10,313 nt of DNA, taken from assembly GCA_014523495.1 (NCBI GenBank), contig JAATVM010000054.1, positions 1-10,313 of the forward strand. The letters are read 5' to 3'. Positions 1-6,458 of the stretch are shown piece by piece (position 1 is the stretch's first letter; the number at the start of each line of letters is the position of its first letter). This stretch comes from Nitrososphaerales archaeon TH1920. Its GTDB lineage: Archaea > Thermoproteota > Nitrososphaeria > Nitrososphaerales > Nitrososphaeraceae. The translations under genes and the position numbers were made by a program. A model generated the notes under the pieces. The model was not told the DNA's origin, searched no databases, and saw only the letters and a program-made list of their open reading frames with translations.

Positions 1-115
1 GCAGCTCATCAAGGTTAACCAAGACAGGTAGACTGATATCAAATGGTATTTTATGGTTATAAAAGCTAGTTCTAATGAGATTCATATTTACAAGACATAT
101 ACCAAAATCTGACAC
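1..115 (-). CDS. Partial CDS running off the left edge, unknown product
   Basis: An open minus-strand frame enters from the left edge. It reads through IPFDISLPVLVNLDEL, which alternates polar and hydrophobic residues like real protein and unlike the other frames here. Two starts are possible: GTG at 115-113 or ATG at 85-83. I chose the GTG because a TATA-like box on the same strand (138-145) lies about 27 bases upstream, the spacing expected for a leaderless archaeal transcript; the ATG has only a box about 14 bases away. Only about 38 codons are visible, so no family can be assigned. The gene is divergent from the ORF at 184. Most of it lies outside the window. Confidence 0.45.
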   Translation of the reverse strand, partial: MSDFGICLVNMNLIRTSFYNHKIPFDISLPVLVNLDEL

Positions 116-137
116 GTTCGGAGTAGAAGGCTGAATC

Positions 138-145
138 TCTTAAAA
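138..145 (-). promoter_or_regulatory. TATA-like box for the left-edge gene
   Basis: On the minus strand this reads TTTTAAGA, centred about 27 bases before the GTG at 115. The spacing fits an archaeal TBP site for a leaderless transcript. In AT-rich DNA such matches occur often by chance, so the spacing is the main support. Confidence 0.3.
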
Positions 146-183
146 TTAGACATTTTTAAGAAATATGGAAAATTGTATATAGA

Positions 184-615
184 ATGTATATGCAGATCTA
201 TCTACTGATTTGGAATTTGTTCTTTGATGGAATATCTGAGGCGTTGTTTTATGAGATACCTAAGTCGCCAATGATCAGATCTCAAGTATTACTATATATT
301 GAGCAATTTGAAATTGGACAGAGTTATGTTACAGCCAAGGTACAAAACCGATATGCCGAAAATGTTACAATTAACATACAAGGAGGGCAACCTGGAATAG
401 AACTTCAAGACAGTCTTTTTAAAATTAAAAATCCCGAAAAACAAGATCCTCTACAACATGCATATATTTCAGCAAAATTGATACAGACGGGTAAAATATT
501 TGTGAGAAAGCTTCCTGTTGTTGGTATAAGAGATTGGTTATTAATCTATGAGGATACGTTAGTTGAACTTTCAGTAAAAGATGCCTTTGATGAATTGGAA
601 ATCGTAGTAGTCTAA
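184..615 (+). CDS. Hypothetical protein, beta-rich, unrecognised
   Basis: An open frame of up to 143 codons that I do not recognise. The first 29 residues are hydrophobic and aromatic and could be untranslated sequence. The part from Met30 (ATG at 271) onward looks like a compact soluble beta-rich protein, with alternating strands such as SYVTAKVQNRYAENVTINI and a hydrophobic C-terminus ending LEIVVV. There is no Cys cluster, no membrane helix in the main part and no catalytic motif I can name. A TATA-like run at 174-182 lies too close to the first ATG to serve it, which favours a downstream start; a weaker box near 243-251 would suit ATG 271. It is convergent with the small gene at 835-981. 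Confidence 0.55.
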   Translation: MYMQIYLLIWNLFFDGISEALFYEIPKSPMIRSQVLLYIEQFEIGQSYVTAKVQNRYAENVTINIQGGQPGIELQDSLFKIKNPEKQDPLQHAYISAKLIQTGKIFVRKLPVVGIRDWLLIYEDTLVELSVKDAFDELEIVVV

Positions 616-834
616 AAAGACTTTATGACCAATATAAAACCAACTTTCAATAATATGTAAATAATTTTAGTTTGTTTGAGTTTACTGAAATGAAATGTTA
701 ACTAATTTCTAATCATTGGGAGTACAAATCTATTTGTTTAATTAATTGTATAAGAATGGACTAAAAATAAATGATCTCAAAATTATTGATCCTTAAAAAA
801 GGACTAAATAAATAAGGTATGTTAAAAAAAGTAG
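616..834. other. Convergent intergenic region, no gene seen
   Basis: This AT-rich stretch separates two convergent genes. I see no open frame with protein-like composition and no RNA gene. It contains A-runs (T-runs on the minus strand) that could end transcription of the 835-981 gene, and a short inverted repeat, CCTT-AAAA-AAGG, at 791-802. Confidence 0.5.
824..830 (-). terminator. T-run terminator after the small His/Cys-rich gene
   Basis: On the minus strand seven consecutive T residues begin five bases past the stop codon of the 48-residue gene. Archaeal RNA polymerase commonly terminates at such T-tracts without a hairpin. A second tract of six T lies at 795-800. Confidence 0.4.
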
Positions 835-981
835 TTAGTGACCACCACAGCCACAACCATGTCCGGATTCATGATGATGAACATTTGAGTTTTCAGAGCA
901 TGTTGGACAAAGTAGGTTATTATTTTCGGACATGAATGTAATCCCACAGGAACTACATTTTATCTTTTGAACGCCTTCCAT
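835..981 (-). CDS. 48-residue His/Cys-rich putative metal-binding protein
   Basis: A minus-strand ORF from ATG at 981-979 to TAA at 837-835. The protein has two CxxC pairs (C9/C12 and C25/C28, KCSSCG and LCPTCS), spaced as in a zinc ribbon. It then has a C-terminal tail rich in His and Cys: HHH at 35-37, then HGCGCGGH at 41-48. Two treble-clef-like Cys pairs, the dense ligand tail and a length typical of small zinc-ribbon proteins argue that it is a real gene. The tail resembles metallochaperone-type sequences, but the metal cannot be told from sequence. A TATA-like box lies at 1001-1010. The gene is divergent from the cupredoxin-cyclase gene and shares its 176-base upstream region. Involvement in copper or zinc handling is inference. 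Confidence 0.7.
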   Translation of the reverse strand: MEGVQKIKCSSCGITFMSENNNLLCPTCSENSNVHHHESGHGCGCGGH

Positions 982-1000
982 AACTTGTTTAGTCCGATGA

Positions 1001-1010
1001 CCATAATTAA
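1001..1010 (-). promoter_or_regulatory. TATA-like box for the 48-residue gene
   Basis: On the minus strand this reads TTAATTATGG, centred about 25 bases upstream of the ATG at 981. The spacing suits a leaderless archaeal transcript. Confidence 0.3.
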
Positions 1011-1126
1011 TGTCTTTCTTGACTAACGATCTTTTGATTGTTATGATGTATTAATATACTAAATTGCGAATTTGGTTGTAAAACAAAATGAAATTTGAAA
1101 CAACAAATAAATAAAAAGTACGTAAA

Positions 1127-1134
1127 GTTATATT
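1127..1134 (+). promoter_or_regulatory. TATA-like box for the cupredoxin-cyclase gene
   Basis: GTTATATT is centred about 28 bases before the TTG at 1158. This spacing supports the TTG as the true start of a leaderless transcript. No Shine-Dalgarno sequence precedes the TTG. Confidence 0.4.
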
Positions 1135-1157
1135 CCCTTACAATTATTTAGAATTGA

Positions 1158-2219
1158 TTGAAACAATTTGTGGTTATTCCTAGGTTTGAAGAGAATTCTA
1201 CAGAAATAATGTACTTTGAACCAAGGGTTGTTAGAATAATCAAGGGTGAATCTATAACTTGGATAAATCGAGATACAAGAGCACACAACTTGATTTCGGG
1301 AGATGCGAATTCTTCGTTACCAAGTCCTTTCTTTCAGACAGGCAGTATGTTGCCAGGAGAATCTACTACTGTTAAGATTGATAGTAATCAGCAAAGTATA
1401 CCATACTATTGTTCTATGCATCCTTCTGAAAGAGGAGTTATTGGAATATTTCCCACACAGAAAGATCAGATGACTGAAACGGAGAAATCCAAATTTTTGA
1501 ATGATATCAATCTTTCCATCTCAGATAACGCAAATCAGAAAATACTAACTCGGCTGCAGAGACAACTAGATCCGGCAATTATTGAATACCTGAGTGACCC
1601 GTCTGCAACACTAATTCAGAACAGAGTAATGACTATTGTATTCTGGGATATTAGTAATTTTTCAAAGTTAACCGAAGTGTTCAAAGATCATCCAGAACTG
1701 ATTGCTGTATTTCTTAATGAATATCTAGGAATCGCGGTTCCGATTATACATGAGAATGGTGGAGTTGTTGATAAATTCATTGGAGATGGTATTCTTGCAT
1801 ATTTTGGATTCAAAGAGCGGGATGATGATGGCTCAGTAGGAGCTTTGAACGCGATCCTTGCCGCTCTGAAACTGAAAAAGTCATTCCAAAGTTTTAAGCA
1901 GAATTGGTTGGATATATGGAAAACAGTTACTAAATTTGATACAAATATAGACATAAAATGTGGTATTAATACTGGTTCTGTATTGGTAGGCCTTATGGGA
2001 AGCGAAGAAAGGGATCAGTTCACTGTGATAGGAACTCATGTGAATTTGGCAAGTAGATTAGAAGGTATAGCTGAAGCTGATCAAATCGTTATATCACAAT
2101 ATACGAAAGAAAAGGTGGTAGAAAAATTCAATCTAGAAACTATTCAAGTAAAAGAAGATAAAATAAAGGCTTTTGAAGATATTTTGGAGTATTACATAGT
2201 TCTAAGTAATAAGAACTAG
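1158..2219 (+). CDS. Cupredoxin domain fused to class III (IIIb-like) adenylate/guanylate cyclase
   Basis: A 353-residue protein starting at TTG. Residues 1-100 form a plastocyanin/halocyanin-like cupredoxin domain: RAHNL supplies H43, and YYCSMHP supplies C85 and H88, three of the usual type-1 copper ligands. The axial Met expected shortly after the second His is missing (E91/V94 lie in the region). Residues 101-155 are a linker. Residues 156-320 form a class III nucleotide cyclase catalytic domain. It has metal-binding D164 (FWDISNFS) and D210 (FIGDG), transition-state residues N296 and R300 (VNLASRLEG), and base-recognition residues K206 and T293. In class III cyclases a Lys/Thr pair is typical of class IIIb, known for bicarbonate-responsive adenylate cyclases, so cAMP is the likelier product. 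There is no clear signal peptide or membrane helix, so both domains appear cytosolic. I infer that copper or redox state at the cupredoxin domain controls cyclase activity. Confidence 0.9.
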   Translation: MKQFVVIPRFEENSTEIMYFEPRVVRIIKGESITWINRDTRAHNLISGDANSSLPSPFFQTGSMLPGESTTVKIDSNQQSIPYYCSMHPSERGVIGIFPTQKDQMTETEKSKFLNDINLSISDNANQKILTRLQRQLDPAIIEYLSDPSATLIQNRVMTIVFWDISNFSKLTEVFKDHPELIAVFLNEYLGIAVPIIHENGGVVDKFIGDGILAYFGFKERDDDGSVGALNAILAALKLKKSFQSFKQNWLDIWKTVTKFDTNIDIKCGINTGSVLVGLMGSEERDQFTVIGTHVNLASRLEGIAEADQIVISQYTKEKVVEKFNLETIQVKEDKIKAFEDILEYYIVLSNKN

Positions 2220-2243
2220 AATTTCTTAATTGTTGGACGGATG

Positions 2244-2254
2244 TTTTCTTTTTT
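2244..2254 (+). terminator. T-rich tract after the cyclase gene
   Basis: Eleven bases with ten T residues start 24 bases past the cyclase stop codon. This is a plausible archaeal T-tract terminator. It argues that the following MFS gene is transcribed separately. Confidence 0.35.
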
Positions 2255-2292
2255 ACGATAGAAACGATATTGTAGATAATTGAGAGCATAAA

Positions 2293-3447
2293 TTGGAACA
2301 ATATAAAGTCGCTACTCTTACCTTAATGCTTGCCAGAATAATATATACAATTAATTGGTTTAACATTGCTTCTATCTTTTACCTTATAGCTTTGGACTTC
2401 AGAGAAGACATAGCTATGTTAGGAATAATTACCGCTAGTTTTCTCATCGGTGTTGGTCTGTTTCAAGTACCTGCAGGAATTATTGCTGCAAAACATGGTC
2501 CAAGAAAGATCGCCATTTATGGAATTGTAATTGCCTCATCTGCGGCATTAATCACTGGATTGGCCAGTGATATAACACAAATCACTATACTGAGATTTCT
2601 CATCGGTATCGGAATGGCATGTTTCTTTGGACCCAGTGTCATATTAGTTTCAAAATATTTAGGAAAAGAATCTGAAGGACTAGGAATAGGACTGCTAAAT
2701 TCGGCACATGCCTTGGGTGGTATTCTGGGACTGTTTGGTTGGGTAGTGTTAGCCGAAGTCATGGGCTGGAGAATCACGCTAGTTTTGAGTGGTGGTTTGG
2801 GCCTGATCACTGCCTTAATGTTAAGTATCGCATTATTAAAGGATGAAGACGGGATACAAAAAGAATTTAGGATCAAAATATCTGAGGTAGTTGAGACTTT
2901 ATTTAACAAGTCACTAATAGTCCTTGGACTGACATTACTTGGATTTCAAGCAGGATCCAGCATGATTTTGGCCTTTAGTGTATTCTACTTTGTGGATCAT
3001 TTGAAGATCAATCCAGTAACTGCGGGACTTATAGGAAGTTTGAGCTTAATAGTTGCTCTCATTTCATCTCCACTGTTCGGTAGAATCTACGATAAAATTG
3101 GAAATGCAAAGAAGTTGTTGTTCATATCAGGTATTCTAAGTGCAGTTAGTATAGCTGGCGTCGCCACCGATTCGTTATATATTATCATAATTTCAGTTAT
3201 TATAACTGGATTTTTTTTATCAGCAGGTTTTGTAATAGTCTATGCGAAAGCAAAGGAAGTCAACAAATTTCAGCCTCATTATCAGACTCTTGCAGTGAGT
3301 TTTGTTAACGGTATCTCATTATTCGGTGTTTTCTGGATCCCAGTATTATTTTCATTTATCGTCAATGGATTGGGATATGAGATAGCGTGGTTGTTAGGAG
3401 GTCTAGTTGTGCTTTTACTGGTGCTTCCAGTACTCAAATTAAAATGA
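2293..3447 (+). CDS. Major facilitator superfamily (MFS) transporter
   Basis: A 384-residue protein, the usual length for a 12-helix MFS permease. I count 12 hydrophobic segments in two groups of six with a polar loop around residues 183-202. The MFS signature between helices 2 and 3 is seen as GIIAAKHGPRK (about residues 62-72), and its second-half counterpart as GRIYDKIGNAKK (about 264-275), which supports both halves being intact. Such proteins couple transport of a small solute to an ion gradient in the cytoplasmic membrane. The substrate cannot be told; the sequence gives a general impression of the NarK/CynX-like anion or metabolite groups, but this is weak. The start used is TTG at 2293; Met at 2326 would cut into helix 1. 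The upstream gene is a cyclase, but a T-tract lies between them, so no operon is claimed. Confidence 0.9.
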   Translation: MEQYKVATLTLMLARIIYTINWFNIASIFYLIALDFREDIAMLGIITASFLIGVGLFQVPAGIIAAKHGPRKIAIYGIVIASSAALITGLASDITQITILRFLIGIGMACFFGPSVILVSKYLGKESEGLGIGLLNSAHALGGILGLFGWVVLAEVMGWRITLVLSGGLGLITALMLSIALLKDEDGIQKEFRIKISEVVETLFNKSLIVLGLTLLGFQAGSSMILAFSVFYFVDHLKINPVTAGLIGSLSLIVALISSPLFGRIYDKIGNAKKLLFISGILSAVSIAGVATDSLYIIIISVIITGFFLSAGFVIVYAKAKEVNKFQPHYQTLAVSFVNGISLFGVFWIPVLFSFIVNGLGYEIAWLLGGLVVLLLVLPVLKLK

Positions 3448-3586
3448 ACAATTTATTCTGGTCTCAAAATCAAGAATTATAAACTAATAACTAATTAAAA
3501 TCTCTTCTTTACGTTTTATCGTTAATATATGTGGGCTTTGAATAAATAGTTCGATCATATTCTATGATTAATATGGTGAATATGTA

Positions 3587-4042
3587 ATGAGTTGGAACAA
3601 GAAAACAAAAAACTATAGAAATATTGTTTTATTTATCGTAATTAGTATTTTTATTTTTTCAACTTTACAGCAATTAGTATTTGCAAATCATGGTAAGGAG
3701 ATTATTCTTAAGCTAAACGATGCACAGTTTTTTTTACCTAGTGGTAAAAATATCCAACAAGTTAAATTGACCACTACGTATTCAGTTTCTGATTCAGCTA
3801 CAATCGGTAAAGAAATCAGTGGAACGATGAAAATATTTTCGTCGAATGGGACTTTAATTAAAACAACATCAATCCCAAATGGATTTAAAGTGGATAAAAC
3901 TGGTTTTCAGCAATTTGTTACCAGTCTTCCGAATAGTACAATTAAAAATATTACTACGGTAGTGTCATTTACAGACTTAAACAAGACTGCTCCATTATCA
4001 AATTCAATAAATACCGATTTGATTCTAAATAAAACACAATAA
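3587..4042 (+). CDS. Secreted or membrane-anchored hypothetical protein with N-glycosylation sequons
   Basis: A 151-residue protein with an N-terminal basic stretch (KKTKNYR), a hydrophobic helix at about residues 12-32 and a possible signal-peptidase site after VFA (residue 33). The exported part is Ser/Thr/Asn-rich and predicted to be beta-stranded. It carries five N-x-S/T sequons (N87, N116, N121, N132, N148), the acceptor sites of archaeal N-glycosylation. There are no Cys residues or catalytic motifs. Small exported proteins of this kind are common in soil thaumarchaea. I do not recognise a family. It probably sits outside the membrane, either free or anchored by an uncleaved helix. The gene stands alone, with 139 bases before it and 177 after. 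Confidence 0.75.
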   Translation: MSWNKKTKNYRNIVLFIVISIFIFSTLQQLVFANHGKEIILKLNDAQFFLPSGKNIQQVKLTTTYSVSDSATIGKEISGTMKIFSSNGTLIKTTSIPNGFKVDKTGFQQFVTSLPNSTIKNITTVVSFTDLNKTAPLSNSINTDLILNKTQ

Positions 4043-4185
4043 TAGATTTGATTTTATTCTATCATTCAATCTGTTAGTAAAGGGCAGATGAAATCTTATA
4101 GTAAATTAATGCTGACCTCAAAATCACATTCAAATTAGAGTTAGGTTTTTATCTAATTGAATGGGATGCTAAAAAATTAGTAGGA

Positions 4186-4195
4186 CTTAAATAAT
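4186..4195 (+). promoter_or_regulatory. TATA box for the thiamine-binding protein gene
   Basis: CTTAAATAAT is close to the archaeal TATA consensus and is centred about 30 bases before the ATG at 4220. This is one of the better promoter matches in the window and agrees with a short or absent leader. Confidence 0.45.
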
Positions 4196-4219
4196 TTCTT
4201 TCTGAGAATAAAGTTGTAG

Positions 4220-4528
4220 ATGATTACTGCAGAGATAAGTATAGTTCCGGTTGGTACTGGTTCTGGAACAAGTATGAGTAAGGAAATAGCATTAGCCTTT
4301 GATGCAATTAGTGGAATCAAAGATCTCAAAGCAACTCTTACTCCTCTTGGAACTCAAATTCAATCAAATAATATGGTAGACATTTTGAATGCAATAAATA
4401 TTGCTCATGAAGCTGTCAAGTCCTCCGGAATCCAAAGGATCATCTCTATTGTGCATATTGATGAAAGATTAGATAGGGAACAGAATCTGGATGAGAAGGT
4501 TGATTCCGTGATGAATAAATTGAAGTGA
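4220..4528 (+). CDS. MTH1187-family thiamine-binding protein (DUF77)
   Basis: A 102-residue protein matching the MTH1187/YkoF-like thiamine-binding family in length and pattern. It starts with MITAEISIVPVGTGSG, the family's first beta-strand and small-residue turn. It continues with the SKEIALAFDAISG helix, a second strand with TPLGTQI, a helix with DILNAINIAHEAVKSSGI, and a last strand RIISIVHIDERLD. The family has a ferredoxin-like fold, assembles into oligomers, and binds thiamine or related pyrimidines in the cytosol; it has no known catalysis. The length is full for the family. No thiamine biosynthesis or transport gene and no TPP riboswitch is visible nearby, so the window gives no direct support for its role. 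Confidence 0.85.
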   Translation: MITAEISIVPVGTGSGTSMSKEIALAFDAISGIKDLKATLTPLGTQIQSNNMVDILNAINIAHEAVKSSGIQRIISIVHIDERLDREQNLDEKVDSVMNKLK

Positions 4529-4775
4529 ATAGATTTGGATCTCATAAAAATCAAATTACTTGACTGGATAACATGTTTAACCGAATACCATGGTATATCA
4601 TTGAATCCAGTAACACTAATTACATCTGTATAGGTTGGTCGCTGGTATTATAATATATTCTTATTAGAGAACGTTTCTGCTTATGGGTAGCATATGTAAG
4701 CTTGGTGCGTATATTTTTGGATTGGAATTTACTATTAAAATTTCACAATAAAAAGTATTGTAAAATTACCGTAGT

Positions 4776-4988
4776 TTATGGAAAGTTTATTCCAATTGCC
4801 TTATTACTTGGATGACAGCATCTGCAAATACGACTTGATGAGCCATGTTCTGAAAGCTTGTGGCGGCAAGTACGATAATCACATATAGCTTCCTCAGCTT
4901 CACCCACTACATTTACAATGTGCTGCTGATAGCTAAGCATACTATAAGTTAAACAACAAGACATAATACTATTTCGGGATATTATCAT
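4776..4988 (-). CDS. Small Cys/His-rich protein, putative zinc binding
   Basis: A 70-codon minus-strand ORF. Its C-terminal half has a compact ligand cluster: C36 and C41-H43 (CDYRTCRHK), H48, then C55, C57, C58 and H59 (CRCCHP). Similar short proteins with a C...CxHK...HG...CxCxHP layout seem familiar from soil thaumarchaea, but I cannot name a family. The first ATG (4988) has no good promoter. The internal ATG at 4964 (residue 9) has a TATA-like run at 4984-4995 about 26 bases upstream, which would give a 62-residue product. The stop codon of the PPOX gene lies 21 bases upstream of the first ATG on the same strand, so co-transcription is likely. A structural zinc site is the simplest reading. 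Confidence 0.6.
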   Translation of the reverse strand: MIISRNSIMSCCLTYSMLSYQQHIVNVVGEAEEAICDYRTCRHKLSEHGSSSRICRCCHPSNKAIGINFP

Positions 4989-5009
4989 TTATTCATTTGA
5001 GTGAATCAA

Positions 5010-5459
5010 TTACCATTCTGAGATATTCTTTTCTGCTACTATTCTTGTTGGTTTTATCCTGACTAACAATTCGCCCTCTTCACTATTTCTTTTACCATAA
5101 GAATCTGCATTATTTTTTCCCATATATCTTTCTGCAATTCTAGTTGCCCATTTTAGTATTTCATTTCTAGGTGGTTTTTGATTTATTTCAGCTACTCCAT
5201 CGATTTTCACAAAAGAAAAAGGTGGAATTTGATCATCCACACAAATGCATACTCGTGGTTCACGTATCATATTGTTGGCTTTCAATGAATCATGTCCGGT
5301 GGTAAAAACAATATGAGCATCATTATCGTCATTGTTATCAAGAACAAACCAGATTGGAACTACATGAGGACTTCCATCCTTACGAATGGTTGATAACTTG
5401 GCAGTCCTAGTACCAAACATAAGGAATTTCCTAATTTCTTCATCGCTCATTCTCTTCAA
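5010..5459 (-). CDS. Pyridoxamine 5'-phosphate oxidase-family protein, probably F420-dependent type
   Basis: A 149-residue protein with the split-barrel flavin-binding fold signature of the PPOX superfamily. It shows AKLSTIRKDGSPHVVPIWFVLD (about residues 20-41), then IVFTTGHDSLKANNM (50-64), REPRVCICVDD (66-76) and PPFSFVKIDGVAEI (79-92). The STxxxDGxPHVVPIWF stretch followed by KxxN and DxRV-type segments is typical of the actinobacterial and archaeal proteins that use cofactor F420 rather than FMN. F420 is made by this archaeal group. The substrate is unknown; members reduce diverse small molecules or biliverdin-like compounds. The length is normal. It is divergent from the VOC gene with a 99-base gap and probably leads a two-gene transcript with the small Cys-rich gene. 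Confidence 0.85.
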   Translation of the reverse strand: MKRMSDEEIRKFLMFGTRTAKLSTIRKDGSPHVVPIWFVLDNNDDNDAHIVFTTGHDSLKANNMIREPRVCICVDDQIPPFSFVKIDGVAEINQKPPRNEILKWATRIAERYMGKNNADSYGKRNSEEGELLVRIKPTRIVAEKNISEW

Positions 5460-5558
5460 TATACTTATTTTTTAATGATAAGGATCAATATGAAATTTAT
5501 TCTAAAAAATGGGTGAACCGAATCAAATTTAAGTCCTTAGAAAACAACATAGAATTAA

Positions 5559-5972
5559 ATGTTCAAACGACTAGGCGCCGCAATTCTTTTGGTTGAGGAT
5601 CTAGAAAGATGTATAGCTTTCTATCGAGATACGCTTGAATTAAAAATAAAGAACCAATCACCGGATTGGGTTGAATTCCAAAATGAGGGACAAAGTGCAG
5701 TACTAGCCTTGCATCCTACACGAATCAAACAGAAGGGATTGTCGAATATGTTAGTGGGATTCAATGTCAGTAACTTGGAATCTGTGTGTAAAAAGCTGGA
5801 AGATAAGCAAGTCAAATTTTATAAAAAGATTACCCAAGAATCTTTCGGAAAACATGCAATTATTGAGGATCCTGAGGGCCATCTTATTTCTATTGTAGAG
5901 ATTCCACCTAAGGATGAATTGGGACAAATTCCATATTATCATGGCTTTGCTCCTGTTGAAGGTTTAATGTAA
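5559..5972 (+). CDS. VOC-superfamily (glyoxalase/bleomycin resistance/dioxygenase fold) protein
   Basis: A 137-residue protein with the two beta-alpha-beta-beta-beta modules of the VOC fold. Module 1 starts AAILLVEDLERCIAFYRDTLEL (about 7-28). Module 2 starts MLVGFNVSNLESVCKKL (64-80) and ends with the characteristic EDPEGHLISIVEI (103-115). VOC proteins act as metal-dependent isomerases, dioxygenases or drug-binding proteins. By motif alignment, two of the four usual metal-ligand positions appear to be A7 and L65 instead of His/Gln; the terminal E114 is kept. A binding rather than catalytic role is therefore possible. The C-terminal extension after residue 116 (GQIPYYHGFAP) contains a late His that might contribute. 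It is divergent from the PPOX gene and convergent with the DUF4242 gene. Confidence 0.85.
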   Translation: MFKRLGAAILLVEDLERCIAFYRDTLELKIKNQSPDWVEFQNEGQSAVLALHPTRIKQKGLSNMLVGFNVSNLESVCKKLEDKQVKFYKKITQESFGKHAIIEDPEGHLISIVEIPPKDELGQIPYYHGFAPVEGLM

Positions 5973-6040
5973 TGTTGTAAGTTTTATCAATCTCTAATTT
6001 TGATTAATTTATGAACATTCAATTATAGTTTGAAAAATAT

Positions 6041-6313
6041 TCACTTGTCTGAATCAAAGTCTTTTTTGGCAAGTGTAACTTCAGTTATCCACTCGCATTT
6101 CACATTAGCTTTTGCATGATGTTTTTCAACAGCCTCTTTGTCTGGTGCATCAAGCAAACAAAAACAAACATCTGCATCCTTGTTGTAGAGTAGATTGACG
6201 TGACTTACACCAAATTCATCCCTAGGGGAGGCACATAATTCTTTCAAATGCTCCTCTCCAAAAGGAACCTTGTGCACATCTAAAAATATTGGCATAGGGC
6301 GAGATAGTGTCAA
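6041..6313 (-). CDS. DUF4242 (SCO4226-like) small protein
   Basis: A 90-residue protein that matches the DUF4242 family throughout. It begins MPIFLDVHKVPF (residues 7-18), continues with GVSHVNLLYNKDADVCFCLLDAPDKEAVEKHHAKA, and ends with WITEV. Members are small ferredoxin-like-fold proteins; the structurally studied Streptomyces member SCO4226 binds nickel. Candidate ligands here are H14, the Cys pair in VCFCL and the HH pair in EKHHAKA. The family's biological role is not established. The start could be the ATG at 6313 or the internal ATG at 6295 (MPIF), where family similarity begins. A TATA-like CTATAAAC on the minus strand at 6343-6350 lies about 33 bases before the first ATG and favours it. 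The gene is transcribed alone. Confidence 0.8.
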   Translation of the reverse strand: MTLSRPMPIFLDVHKVPFGEEHLKELCASPRDEFGVSHVNLLYNKDADVCFCLLDAPDKEAVEKHHAKANVKCEWITEVTLAKKDFDSDK

Positions 6314-6422
6314 GATAGAGTCATCTACTATAATTGAATGTCGTTTATAGAAAATAAATTAAATTTATGTTGCTAGATGCATAAATGTGGATTATAATAA
6401 TAGATTGTAAGGCTACATATGT

Positions 6423-6430
6423 TTTATATG
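6423..6430 (+). promoter_or_regulatory. TATA-like box for the stand-alone sensor gene
   Basis: TTTATATG is centred about 32 bases before the TTG start at 6459. The surrounding 60 bases are extremely AT-rich, so other placements are possible. Confidence 0.35.
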
Positions 6431-6458
6431 ATAATTAATTTTAATACATGTTACTTTA

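Noticed and set aside
1688..1954. 88-codon minus-strand frame inside the cyclase gene
   Set aside because: It overlaps the conserved cyclase core and its translation shows no domain; it is a shadow of the plus-strand gene.
2517..2909. 130-codon minus-strand frame inside the MFS gene
   Set aside because: It lies opposite well-formed transmembrane helices and has low-complexity Pro/Ser/Ile composition; an antisense shadow.
1158..3447. Cyclase and MFS genes as one operon
   Set aside because: A gap of 73 bases with a T-rich tract (2244-2254) lies between them, so separate transcription is more likely.
4133..4158. Inverted repeat AATTAGA...TCTAATT as a terminator after the secreted-protein gene
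   Set aside because: A 7-bp AT-only stem with a 12-base loop is weak and common by chance; it lies about 90 bases past the stop codon.
4683..4751. 22-residue ORF between the thiamine-binding and Cys-rich genes
   Set aside because: Too short, with no clear promoter spacing and no recognisable features; the 4529-4775 gap otherwise shows nothing.
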